Shown one piece after another: positions 1 through 6,062 of a stretch of 8,340 nucleotides of DNA. The stretch spans positions 1-8,340 of the forward strand of contig DOUV01001039.1 of the NCBI GenBank assembly GCA_003520455.1, in the 5' to 3' direction. Position numbers and translations under genes: made by a program. The stretch's first letter is position 1. Each line of letters starts with the position of its first letter. This DNA is from Chloroflexota bacterium (GTDB lineage: Bacteria; Chloroflexota; Anaerolineae; Ardenticatenales; Ardenticatenaceae). The notes beneath the pieces are model-generated. The model had not been told where the DNA came from, did no database searches, and worked only from the letters and a program-made list of their open reading frames with translations.

Positions 1-16
1 CCAAATTCCTGGGTCC

Positions 17-25
17 ATTATAACA
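17..25 (-). promoter_or_regulatory. Extended -10 promoter element pointing left
   Basis: Read on the minus strand, this site is TGTTATAAT, an exact match to the extended -10 consensus TGnTATAAT of housekeeping sigma factors. Extended -10 promoters do not need a good -35 box, and none is seen at 16 to 18 bp; a TTGAGC lies 23 bp upstream, which is too far. It lies in a gene-free stretch and would drive a minus-strand gene beginning beyond the left edge, which fits the uniform gene direction here. A chance match is possible in a window of this size. Confidence 0.4.
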
Positions 26-210
26 CTGATCACGGTGCCGGTTTTGCTCAACCGTTGGAAGAGCCCGAGCGAACCGCCAGCCACTCGCCCCTCCCCGACG
101 CGTCTGACCATCACGATGCCGGCAAACAGTGAACAACCGCCCGTCCCTTAGCGTCTTCAACGTTGAGCACCCCGGCGAACCCATCCCCCCGAATCGGCGC
201 CCTCACGCAC

Positions 211-238
211 AGGAGCCGCTCAGCAATGAGCGGCTCCT
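211..238. terminator. Perfect 12-bp hairpin with GCAA tetraloop, candidate terminator
   Basis: The arms AGGAGCCGCTCA (211-222) and TGAGCGGCTCCT (227-238) are perfectly complementary and enclose GCAA, a GNRA-type tetraloop on the plus strand (TTGC on the minus). It is the strongest simple hairpin in the window and lies 149 bp beyond the GH13 stop codon. Neither side carries a T-run, so it is not a textbook intrinsic terminator. It could be a 3'-end stabilising or Rho-assisted structure, or a dispersed palindromic repeat unit. Its symmetry means it could act on transcripts from either direction. Confidence 0.45.
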
Positions 239-312
239 AACGCTCTTGCCGGCGAGATGCATACCTCGCCGACCGCTCATGCGCTCGTCGAACGTGGACG
301 CCGAGGGAAACA

Positions 313-342
313 GGAGCGGTGGACGCGAGGCGCAACCGCTCC
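313..342 (-). terminator. Weak hairpin downstream of the GH13 gene
   Basis: GGAGCGGT (313-320) and ACCGCTCC (335-342) form an 8-bp perfect stem around a 14-nt loop. On the minus strand the stem is followed by TGTTTCCC, a short and poor T-rich tail. It starts 44 bp past the GH13 stop codon, a reasonable place for transcript termination. The long loop and weak tail keep this call tentative. Confidence 0.3.
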
Positions 343-386
343 CTCTGGACGATCCGTGCGGTGACCATCTCAATCTAAGAGAACAC

Positions 387-1871
387 TCAGCCTGCGAGGA
401 CGAGCCCCTCGCGGGCTGGAAGTGAAACCCTTACCCGGCCATCGGCAACGGCACCGCTCCGCCCCTGACCGAACAGGGGCCGCAGCGCAACACCATCGTG
501 GAAGAAGGCGCCGACCGGGAGAGTGACCTCACACAATTCCTCCGCCACGTTGATGGCCACCACCAACGCCTCAGAGTTGTCGTAGCGGGCGAAGGCGTAG
601 ATATCCTCGTGACCGTAAAGTTTGCTGAAGCGACCTCGGCGGAGCACGGGGTGGGCGTGTCTTAGGGCGATCGCTCCTTTGAAGAACTCCAGCAGGTCCA
701 GATCCCAGTTCGCCCGGTCATGCCAGGGAAAGGTGCAGCGGCAGTCGGGGTCTTGTCCTCCGGGCAGCCCGATTTCGTCTCCATAATAGATCGAGGGGGC
801 GCCAGGATAGGTCATCTGGAACAGGGTCGCCAACCGCACTGTCGGCGTATCGCCCTGGGCGATCGTCAGAAGATGGGCGGTGTCGTGGCTGTCGAGCAGG
901 TTGAGCTGCACCAGGGTGACCTCCCAATCGTAGAGATTGAGCAACCACTCGATGCGATCGGCGAACGCCTCGGCGCTCAGGGCCGGGTAGGGCTCGTAGG
1001 AGCGTCCTTCGACGAGCGACAACTTCACGCGGTCCCCGGCGATGAAGGCGATGACCGCCTCGGTAAAGAGGTAGTTCATCACCGCATCGAACTGATCGCC
1101 CTGCAGCCACTGGCGAGCATCCCGCCAGACCTCACCGACGATATAGGCCTCGGGGTTGATCGCTTTCATGCGCTGGCGGAACTCCTCCCAGAAGCCCTCG
1201 GTCTTGATCTCGAAGGGTACATCCAGGCGCCAGCCGTCGATTGCGTACTCGCGCAGCCAGAACTCCCCAATCTGCATGATGAACTCGCGCACCTGTGGGT
1301 TCTCGGTGTTGAACTTCGGCAGGGCCCGGTTTTCATCCCAGCCAACGTAGTTGGCTGGCACGGCGCCGGCGTAGGGCGCCAGGGGCCAGTCCTCAATCAG
1401 AAACCAGTCGAGCCAGGCAGAGAAGGGTCCATTTTCGAGAATGTCGTTGAACTGGAAGAACCCCCGACTGGCGTGGTTGAAGACCCCGTCCAAGATGACG
1501 CGAATGCCGCGCGCGTGGGCGGCCTCCACCAACGTGCGGAGCGCCGCGTTGCCGCCCAAGAGGGGGTCCACCTTCTCGTAGTCATGGGTGTGGTAGCGGT
1601 GGTTGCTGGCCGACTGGAAGATCGGCGTGAAATAGATCGCGGTGATCCCCAGGGCCACAAGGTAATCCAGATGCTCGACAACCCCCAGCAAGTCACCCCC
1701 TTTGTAGCCTTGCGCGGTCGGGGGTGCCTCCCACGCTTCCAGGTTGTTGGGCTTGGGAACGCGAGCGCTCTTGGCGAAACGATCCGGGAAAATCTGGTAG
1801 AAGACGGCATCTTTGACCCACTCGGGGGTCTCGATCGATGGGCTGCGCGGTGGCTCGGGCTTGACAGACAT
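387..1871 (-). CDS. GH13 alpha-glucan hydrolase, neopullulanase/cyclomaltodextrinase type
   Basis: The 494-residue product is a cytoplasmic (beta/alpha)8-barrel glycoside hydrolase that would cleave alpha-glucosidic bonds in maltodextrins, cyclodextrins or pullulan. All GH13 signatures are present: the barrel opens at VFYQIFPDRF (23-32); region I is DGVFNH (128-133); region V is LPKFN (184-188), the counterpart of the MPKLN typical of the neopullulanase subfamily (GH13_20); region II is GWRLDV with nucleophile Asp217; region III is GEVW with acid/base Glu247; region IV is DSHD with Asp330. YYGDEIG (362-368) and DPDCR (374-378) also fit. A beta-rich C-terminal domain follows from about 415. 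There is no signal peptide and no N-terminal CBM34 domain, which subfamily members usually carry. The chosen ATG has GAGGAG 6 nt upstream; an open extension reaches 1955 but lacks family similarity. Family assignment is firm; the exact substrate is not. Confidence 0.93.
   Translation of the reverse strand: MSVKPEPPRSPSIETPEWVKDAVFYQIFPDRFAKSARVPKPNNLEAWEAPPTAQGYKGGDLLGVVEHLDYLVALGITAIYFTPIFQSASNHRYHTHDYEKVDPLLGGNAALRTLVEAAHARGIRVILDGVFNHASRGFFQFNDILENGPFSAWLDWFLIEDWPLAPYAGAVPANYVGWDENRALPKFNTENPQVREFIMQIGEFWLREYAIDGWRLDVPFEIKTEGFWEEFRQRMKAINPEAYIVGEVWRDARQWLQGDQFDAVMNYLFTEAVIAFIAGDRVKLSLVEGRSYEPYPALSAEAFADRIEWLLNLYDWEVTLVQLNLLDSHDTAHLLTIAQGDTPTVRLATLFQMTYPGAPSIYYGDEIGLPGGQDPDCRCTFPWHDRANWDLDLLEFFKGAIALRHAHPVLRRGRFSKLYGHEDIYAFARYDNSEALVVAINVAEELCEVTLPVGAFFHDGVALRPLFGQGRSGAVADGRVRVSLPAREGLVLAG
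390..416 (-). other. Hairpin in the last codons of the GH13 gene
   Basis: GCCTGCGAGG (390-399) pairs with CCTCGCGGGC (407-416) with one internal mismatch, around a 7-nt loop. On the minus strand it covers the codons just before the TGA stop and is followed by TGAGTGTTCTC. It could stabilise the mRNA 3' end or contribute to termination, but the same bases are also constrained by coding, so it may be incidental. Confidence 0.3.
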
Positions 1872-2054
1872 CACCCTCTCCTCAAGGACGGTCGCAGGAG
1901 AACGAAGCAACGAGGACCTGCTCATCAGAGACAGGTGCAAGAACCAGGCCAACAACCATCGCGAGAGGCGGTAACTTGAGACAATAAGCCCTAAAAGGCG
2001 TGTCCTTCCGATGGTGTGGTTCGTCGAGCGGGGCCTGTTGCATGATCATACGCC

Positions 2055-2108
2055 GTGCGCGCTGTTTCGCGCACTGGGGAAGCCGCAACTATGAAACGGC
2101 TTCCCCAG
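2055..2108. repeat. Two abutting inverted repeats
   Basis: The first hairpin pairs GTGCGCG (2055-2061) with CGCGCAC (2068-2074) around CTGTTT. The second pairs CTGGGGAAGCCG (2074-2085) with CGGCTTCCCCAG (2097-2108) around an 11-nt loop; both stems are perfect, and they share C2074, so in any one molecule the second stem would be 11 bp if the first is complete. No T-run flanks them on either strand. They lie about 180-240 bp upstream of the GH13 start and could be an operator region, an mRNA leader structure, or a dispersed palindromic repeat. Confidence 0.6.
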
Positions 2109-2112
2109 ATCT

Positions 2113-2330
2113 GCCAATGTTCGGCCCGATGTCATCGATGTGAGGACGTGAGTCGAGGGACAGACCGCCGTGGCCGACAGCTCTCTGCTCATCGGTCGCG
2201 ACCGTACACCCTCCGATGGCGGCGCCATCGACGCCGTGCTGTTCCAAAACATTCAGGCGAACGGCATACTGCCCAAGGTACCTATCGAATTGGCCAAACC
2301 CGGGATCGAGGCATGGGAATCGCTCCCAAT
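2113..2330 (+). pseudogene. Possible gene relic on the plus strand
   Basis: One plus frame gives protein-like text: ANVRPDVIDVRT (2113-2148), then a TGA stop (2149-2151), then, still in frame, a stretch including GRDRTPSDGG, IDAVLFQNIQANG and VPIELAKPGIEAW up to about 2322. After that the translation becomes Cys/His/Ser-rich and implausible. The interruption and the loss of sense at the 3' end suggest decayed coding sequence, in the orientation opposite to every other gene here. I do not recognise the family. It may equally be chance in GC-rich DNA. Confidence 0.22.
2193..2204. promoter_or_regulatory. 12-bp perfect palindrome, possible operator
   Basis: CGGTCGCGACCG is its own reverse complement over 12 bp. 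A second inverted repeat lies 9 bp further on (CGATGGC, 3-nt spacer, GCCATCG; 2214-2230). Palindromes of this size are typical of dimeric regulator sites, but no regulator gene lies in the window and the site is over 320 bp from the GH13 start. In GC-rich DNA such palindromes also arise by chance. Confidence 0.22.
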
Positions 2331-2336
2331 ATGCCT
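2302..2336 (-). terminator. Competing hairpins downstream of the operon
   Basis: Two mutually exclusive folds share bases. One pairs AGGCATGGGA (2309-2318) with TCCC (2324-2327) and ATGCCT (2331-2336), giving 4 bp plus 6 bp with a 3-nt bulge and a 5-nt loop. The other pairs GGGATCGA (2302-2309) with TCGCTCCC (2320-2327) with one mismatch. They lie about 70-105 bp beyond the last operon stop codon, where a transcript end is expected. There is no T-run on the minus strand, so termination is inferred from position only. A further AGGCATGCCT palindrome lies at 2354-2363. Confidence 0.3.
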
Positions 2337-2407
2337 TTCAGCAACGTCCTGCCAGGCATGCCTTCATACACGACTACATTCAGCCGCCGGATCTCATCCC
2401 CCGGTCC

Positions 2408-2755
2408 TCAAGCCATCTCCGGCAGACGAAAGTCATCCGGAACTTCAACCTCCATGTCGAGAAAGACGCCACTCATGGCTTTCCCGTGCAGGTCGCGCCG
2501 CAACGTTTTGGTACTCCCTCCACCGAGTGCCCCATGCAGGACGAAGTTCAGCGCTGCAATATTGGGCAGTTCGTATCGTTCGACCGCCCCTTTGACCGCG
2601 CCATCGAAATACTGCTGGACACGCTCCGCTGTGACGTAGGACTGAATGAAGTCGAAGTGAGCAGGGTCGTAGGCAATCAGAGACAACGTCAGACTGTCGC
2701 CCTTGTCGCCCGTCCGTGAATGACAGAACTGGCGCAATTGAATCCGCCGAGTCAT
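2408..2755 (-). CDS. Stand-alone AtuA ferredoxin-fold domain protein
   Basis: This 115-residue protein matches the small ferredoxin-fold domain that forms the C-terminal part of full-length AtuA-family proteins: an N-terminal RTGDKGDS motif (about residues 14-21), then VERYELPNIAALNFVLHGAL (about 58-77), a GGG, an RRDLHGK motif and a final acidic VEVPDDF. No signal peptide or membrane segment is visible, so it should be cytosolic. It lies 2 nt after the stop codon of the large AtuA-like gene and is probably its partner, the two chains together replacing one two-domain protein. Function is not established for this family. The ATG at 2755 is chosen over a TTG at 2761 because GAGGAGG sits 7 nt before the ATG but only 1 nt before the TTG. 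Confidence 0.88.
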   Translation of the reverse strand: MTRRIQLRQFCHSRTGDKGDSLTLSLIAYDPAHFDFIQSYVTAERVQQYFDGAVKGAVERYELPNIAALNFVLHGALGGGSTKTLRRDLHGKAMSGVFLDMEVEVPDDFRLPEMA

Positions 2756-2757
2756 GA

Positions 2758-4101
2758 TCAAGCCTCCTCAATGACGACTGCCGGTTCTTCAATCGTCTCT
2801 CGCGGTACCAGGACGGTATAGACACTGGGCGTTTCGTCGATTGGCATGAGATTCCGGCCCGGGGTGCCTCCGGCCGGACCGTAATGGTTCCCGGCCCCCA
2901 TGAAGCAATCCCACACAAATCGCTCCGCCTCTTCGCGCGCCTCGAAGCGCCCCGCCACATGCAACATCACCTCGCGCGGAACGACCGGGTCTTTTCCCCA
3001 TGGCGCGAACAACGAGTCGATTCCGATATAGGCTGCCCGAAACTCCTGGGGTTGAATTCCCATCACCGCAAGCCGATCTTGAACCAGCTGGGCCGAGAGC
3101 TTTGCCCGGTCAAGGGCATCCGTGCCGCCGAATTGAATGTAGCTCTCGCCGATATATCCTTCTTTGACTGTTACGAGCACTTTCAGTGTCTCGGGTCGCG
3201 GATGCCCTGTCGTTCCCGTGATCCGGACACGGTCGGTTCCAACCTGCTCGAGCGTGGTCGTCGTGAAATCGACAACCACATCTGGGTGAATGTAACGGGC
3301 CGGATTGCCGACCTCGTACAAGAGCTGCTCCTTCACGACCGGTACCGTGATGACCCCTCCGGTTTCCGGCAGCTTGGTGATAACTGCGTCTCCGTTGGGC
3401 TGCACCTCAGCATATGGGAGGCCGACCCGAGCGAGATCGGGCACTGTCTTATAGGGAGGAGACGCGAAGTAGCCTCCCGTGACCTGGGGTCCACATTCCA
3501 TGACGTGACCAACACCCATCCCCCGCCCGAGGAGGTCCCAATTGTTCCATGGCCACTCATATTCGTAGACCATGGGGCCAAAATAGAGCGTTGAATCACC
3601 AACTCGACCGGTGATGACGAGAGTAGCGCCCCCGTCGAGTCCCTCGACAATCGATTGTGCTCCAAAGTAGGCCGTTGCTCCGAGGATCTCCCCCTCGAGA
3701 GCAGAAAGCGGCTCGCCCGTCTCGAGGACCGTTGGATCCTGCTGCGACACGGCCTCCAAGACATTGGAGTTTTTCATCGCAGCGATCCTCGTCCCTGTGA
3801 GGCCAAGGTCCCGGCAAACCGAGAGGGCCAAATCTAGCGCCCCTTCAGGATCCTCTCCACCGGCGTTGGTGACGAGCTTGATGCCCTTTTCGACACATAC
3901 GGGTAATAGGGCGCGCAAGTAGATCTCGAACTCGGGATCGAAGGCGCGGCCCCCTTTCGATTTGCGGAGAACGAGTTCGGCCGTGGTACGTTCCGCCAGA
4001 CGGTCAAAGACGAGATAGTCGACGATTCCACTTTCGGCCAGTCTGACCGCCTCTTCCGGCCGACAAGCCGCACACGAGCTACCGCAACCTACACGTAGCA
4101 T
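2758..4101 (-). CDS. AtuA-family (DUF1446) protein, large domain only
   Basis: The 447-residue protein belongs to the acyclic terpene utilization AtuA family (PF07287). Visible family signatures are DYLVFDRLAERTTA (28-41), VTNAGGEDP (77-85), the segment GATAYFGAQSIVEGLDGGA (141-159) followed by VITGRVGDS (162-170), GHVMECGPQVTGGYF (198-212) and GPAGGTPG (409-416 region). It ends where full-length AtuA proteins continue into a ferredoxin-like domain; here that domain is the next gene, 2 nt away. AtuA is named from the Pseudomonas citronellol/geraniol cluster, but its reaction is unknown, so terpene use should not be assumed. Oddly, the N-terminus carries Cys6, Cys10 and Cys13 (CX3CX2C) where relatives usually have a Gly-rich loop. 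The ATG has AGGAGG 6 nt upstream. Probably cytosolic. Confidence 0.92.
   Translation of the reverse strand: MLRVGCGSSCAACRPEEAVRLAESGIVDYLVFDRLAERTTAELVLRKSKGGRAFDPEFEIYLRALLPVCVEKGIKLVTNAGGEDPEGALDLALSVCRDLGLTGTRIAAMKNSNVLEAVSQQDPTVLETGEPLSALEGEILGATAYFGAQSIVEGLDGGATLVITGRVGDSTLYFGPMVYEYEWPWNNWDLLGRGMGVGHVMECGPQVTGGYFASPPYKTVPDLARVGLPYAEVQPNGDAVITKLPETGGVITVPVVKEQLLYEVGNPARYIHPDVVVDFTTTTLEQVGTDRVRITGTTGHPRPETLKVLVTVKEGYIGESYIQFGGTDALDRAKLSAQLVQDRLAVMGIQPQEFRAAYIGIDSLFAPWGKDPVVPREVMLHVAGRFEAREEAERFVWDCFMGAGNHYGPAGGTPGRNLMPIDETPSVYTVLVPRETIEEPAVVIEEA
2763..2769 (-). promoter_or_regulatory. Ribosome binding site of the small AtuA-like gene
   Basis: GAGGAGG on the minus strand, lying inside the last codons of the large AtuA-like gene. 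Spacing is 7 nt to the ATG at 2755 and 1 nt to the upstream in-frame TTG, so it selects the ATG. Placement inside the preceding gene implies coordinated translation of the pair. Confidence 0.75.
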
Positions 4102-4203
4102 AAAGTACCTCCTGAGCCTGCTGAATGAGAGACGTTACAATCATGCAGAACGACGATGGAGCGCGCCATCCATGCATAGGTCTGCCCAATATCGTGATGG
4201 CCC
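4102..4203 (-). other. Gap between permease and AtuA-like gene
   Basis: This 102-nt gap is the longest within the operon. It ends with a strong AGGAGG ribosome binding site (4113-4108 on the minus strand). A small hairpin is possible: GATGG (4155-4159) pairs with CCATC (4166-4170) around six bases. No clear -35/-10 pair is seen, so an internal promoter is neither supported nor excluded. The hairpin could reduce downstream transcription and give the AtuA pair a different level from the transporter. Confidence 0.4.
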
Positions 4204-5052
4204 TTACCCCTTCACTGATCCCGCCGAGAGTCCGCCGATGAGATACCTCTGGAAAAACAGGAAGAGTACAATGACCGGAATGGTCGTGAGTGTGGCTGCA
4301 GCCATGATCGTTCCCCAGAAGACACCTGCTTCACCACGCACGAACGGGCGCATTGCCACCGGCAGCGTCTTCACACCTTCGCTGGACGTAAAGGTGAAAG
4401 CGAACAAGAATTCATTCCAGGTGACGATGAAGACAAAGAGCCCGGCTGCAACAATCCCTGGTAGTGAGAGAGGAAGCACGACTTGCCGGAGCGCTCCCAG
4501 AGGCGTACATCCATCGACCAGCGCGGCGTCTTCAATCTCGCGCGGAAGCGAAGCAAAGAAACCCACGAGTAACCAGATGGCGAACGGTAACGTGAGCGAC
4601 ACGTTGGCCACGATGAGCCCTGGAAAGGTGTTGTACAGCCTGAGCCGGTTGAAGATGACGAGCAGCGGAACGATAAGAACAATCGGCGGGATCATGTAGA
4701 GCATGAGTATACTCAAGAGTAGAGGGCGACGACCGCGAAATCGAAATCTCGCGAAGGCATAGGCAGCTGGAATGGCAACCGACAAGCTGAGCGCTGTGGT
4801 TGAAAGTGCCACAATCGTACTATTGCGAAAGTACTCCGCGAATGGCAGCACCTTAAAAAGGTGAAAGTAGTTTTCCAGGGTCAAATTGCGTGGGATCAGC
4901 CGCAGCTCCCGTGCAAAGAACTGTTGTTCCGGCGTTACTGAAACGCTCAGCACCCAGTAGAAGGGGACAAATACGTACAGAACGATCAGTACAGTGCCAA
5001 CCACCGGTATGAAGGATTGGATCAACCGTTGAAAGAAGCGGTGCGTCATCAT
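4204..5052 (-). CDS. CUT1-type ABC permease, MalG-like
   Basis: This 282-residue inner-membrane permease is the second of two membrane subunits of an ABC importer for carbohydrates or similar solutes. About six hydrophobic helices are visible (near 14-38, 75-100, 110-133, 145-166, 197-222, 248-270). The ATPase-docking EAA loop is clear at about 173-199: EDAALVDGCTP followed by LPLSLPG. The C-terminus QRYLIGGLSAGSVKG is typical of MalG-type subunits. Its start overlaps the previous permease stop by one base (TGATG), implying translational coupling; there is no good Shine-Dalgarno sequence, which fits re-initiation. An ATG directly after, at 5049, is equally possible. An open frame runs upstream to 5340 but only overlaps the partner permease and is not family-like. 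The substrate cannot be read from the sequence. Confidence 0.94.
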   Translation of the reverse strand: MMTHRFFQRLIQSFIPVVGTVLIVLYVFVPFYWVLSVSVTPEQQFFARELRLIPRNLTLENYFHLFKVLPFAEYFRNSTIVALSTTALSLSVAIPAAYAFARFRFRGRRPLLLSILMLYMIPPIVLIVPLLVIFNRLRLYNTFPGLIVANVSLTLPFAIWLLVGFFASLPREIEDAALVDGCTPLGALRQVVLPLSLPGIVAAGLFVFIVTWNEFLFAFTFTSSEGVKTLPVAMRPFVRGEAGVFWGTIMAAATLTTIPVIVLFLFFQRYLIGGLSAGSVKG

Positions 5053-6062
5053 CAGAGATACTCGCTTGTTTGCTCGATCTTGCGCGTGTAGGCGACTGCC
5101 ACGAATAGTAGCAGGAGAGACAGTACGATGGCGACTGCTGAAGCATAGCCCGCCTTGAATTCGACACTCGCGAGCATATAGCTGTAGACTGGCATGGTGT
5201 AATTGGCCACACCGGGACCACCGTTGGTAACCAGGAAGATAACGTCGACGTGATGTGAGAGCCACATTGTCCTGAGGAGCAACAACAGGAGTATGGTCGG
5301 GCTGAGCTGCGGCAGGGTCACGTACAAGAAGCGCTGCCATGCCCCCGCTCCATCAATGCGAGCCGCCTCGTAAAGATCCTCCGAAAACGTTTGGAGAGCG
5401 GCGAGCAGGACGATTGCCATGAGCGGCATACCGCTCCACACCATCGCCAGTACCAGAATGAGAAAGCTGAGGTTCTTGTCGGAGATCCAATTGAGATACG
5501 ATGGAATCACCCCCAAGCGAACAAGAATCTCGTTCATCGCCCCAAAGTTCGCATCGAACATGTAGACCCAAATGACCGAAATGACTGCGGTGGGGATGAC
5601 GTAGGGAATGAGTATGAGTGACCGGGCAAGGCCGCGCCAGCGGAATTTGAGATTCAAGAACAGTGCTGTCGGGAGGGCGAGCGCCATCTGGATGGTAACA
5701 ATGCTTATGGTCCAGCGGATCGTACGGATCACCGAACTCCGAAAGATGTCATCCTCTAACAGCTTGAGGTAATTCGCGATGCCGACCCACCTGGCCTGCG
5801 CTACGCGAAGCAGGTTCAGATCGAGCAGGCTAATCCGAACAGCGTAAAATGCCGGGTAGATCGTAATCAACGCCGTCACCAAGAGGGCCGGTGCAATCAA
5901 GGCATATGGCAACCAGTCGATCTGCCTGAGGCGCAGACGTGAAGGCCGCCTCCTGAGTCTCACAAGACCAGCCGAGTCGAGCCCTTCTGACATAGCTTGC
6001 CCTCTGGATACGCCCGGAGTGTTCCTTGTATTACTCAGAGCCCGCCTCGTTTCTTGTCCCAT
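5052..6062 (-). CDS. CUT1-type ABC permease, MalF/UgpA-like
   Basis: The 336-residue product is the first membrane subunit of the importer. A basic cytosolic N-terminus (many Arg up to residue 46) precedes a helix at about 50-76; further helices lie near 111-137, 146-168, 198-222, 255-277 and 305-326. The EAA loop, EAARIDGAGAWQRF followed by VTLPQLSP (232-255), is close to consensus and would dock the ATPase. The loop with LVTNGGPG (277-284) is characteristic of this subfamily. The first ATG is supported by AAGGAG 5 nt upstream and makes the gene overlap the amidohydrolase gene by 28 nt; an internal ATG at 5993 with a weaker AGAGG would shorten it by 23 residues. No ATPase gene lies near, as is common where one shared ATPase serves several CUT1 systems. 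Confidence 0.94.
   Translation of the reverse strand: MGQETRRALSNTRNTPGVSRGQAMSEGLDSAGLVRLRRRPSRLRLRQIDWLPYALIAPALLVTALITIYPAFYAVRISLLDLNLLRVAQARWVGIANYLKLLEDDIFRSSVIRTIRWTISIVTIQMALALPTALFLNLKFRWRGLARSLILIPYVIPTAVISVIWVYMFDANFGAMNEILVRLGVIPSYLNWISDKNLSFLILVLAMVWSGMPLMAIVLLAALQTFSEDLYEAARIDGAGAWQRFLYVTLPQLSPTILLLLLLRTMWLSHHVDVIFLVTNGGPGVANYTMPVYSYMLASVEFKAGYASAVAIVLSLLLLFVAVAYTRKIEQTSEYL

Larger units (their letters stand above)
1872..2407. other. Gene-free stretch rich in inverted repeats
   Basis: These 536 bp separate the six-gene operon from the GH13 gene. No convincing intact gene is seen on either strand; short open frames on both strands lack recognisable motifs and good ribosome binding sites. 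The region holds several inverted repeats (listed separately) and a plus-strand segment that may be a gene relic. The GH13 promoter should lie here. A TATGAT at 2050-2045 on the minus strand resembles a -10 box and sits just downstream of the paired hairpins, but no -35 box is seen at the right distance. Confidence 0.6.

Noticed and set aside
129..425. Plus-strand open frame of 98 codons left of the GH13 gene
   Set aside because: Composition is Arg/Pro-rich and shapeless, the frame runs through the perfect hairpin at 211-238 and into the GH13 stop, and no ribosome binding site or family motif is seen.
1872..1955. N-terminal extension of the GH13 frame beginning at 1955
   Set aside because: The 28 extra residues lack family similarity or a convincing signal peptide, while the ATG at 1871 has GAGGAG at good spacing.
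720..1979. Long open plus-strand frame of about 419 codons antisense to the GH13 gene
   Set aside because: The minus-strand frame carries every GH13 catalytic motif. The plus frame has no recognisable domain and is the mirror of a GC-rich coding sequence.
4063..4086. Radical SAM enzyme based on CX3CX2C
   Set aside because: The spacing matches, but the rest of the protein carries AtuA-family signatures throughout and no SAM-binding motifs were seen.
2408..4101. Calling the operon a terpene degradation cluster because of AtuA similarity
   Set aside because: None of the other acyclic terpene pathway genes (acyl-CoA carboxylase, dehydrogenases, hydratase) is present, and the family is much broader than that pathway.
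5053..5340. N-terminal extension of the MalG-like permease frame up to 5340
   Set aside because: The extension overlaps the partner permease gene, is not membrane-protein-like, and the TGATG junction at 5052 gives a normal-length permease.
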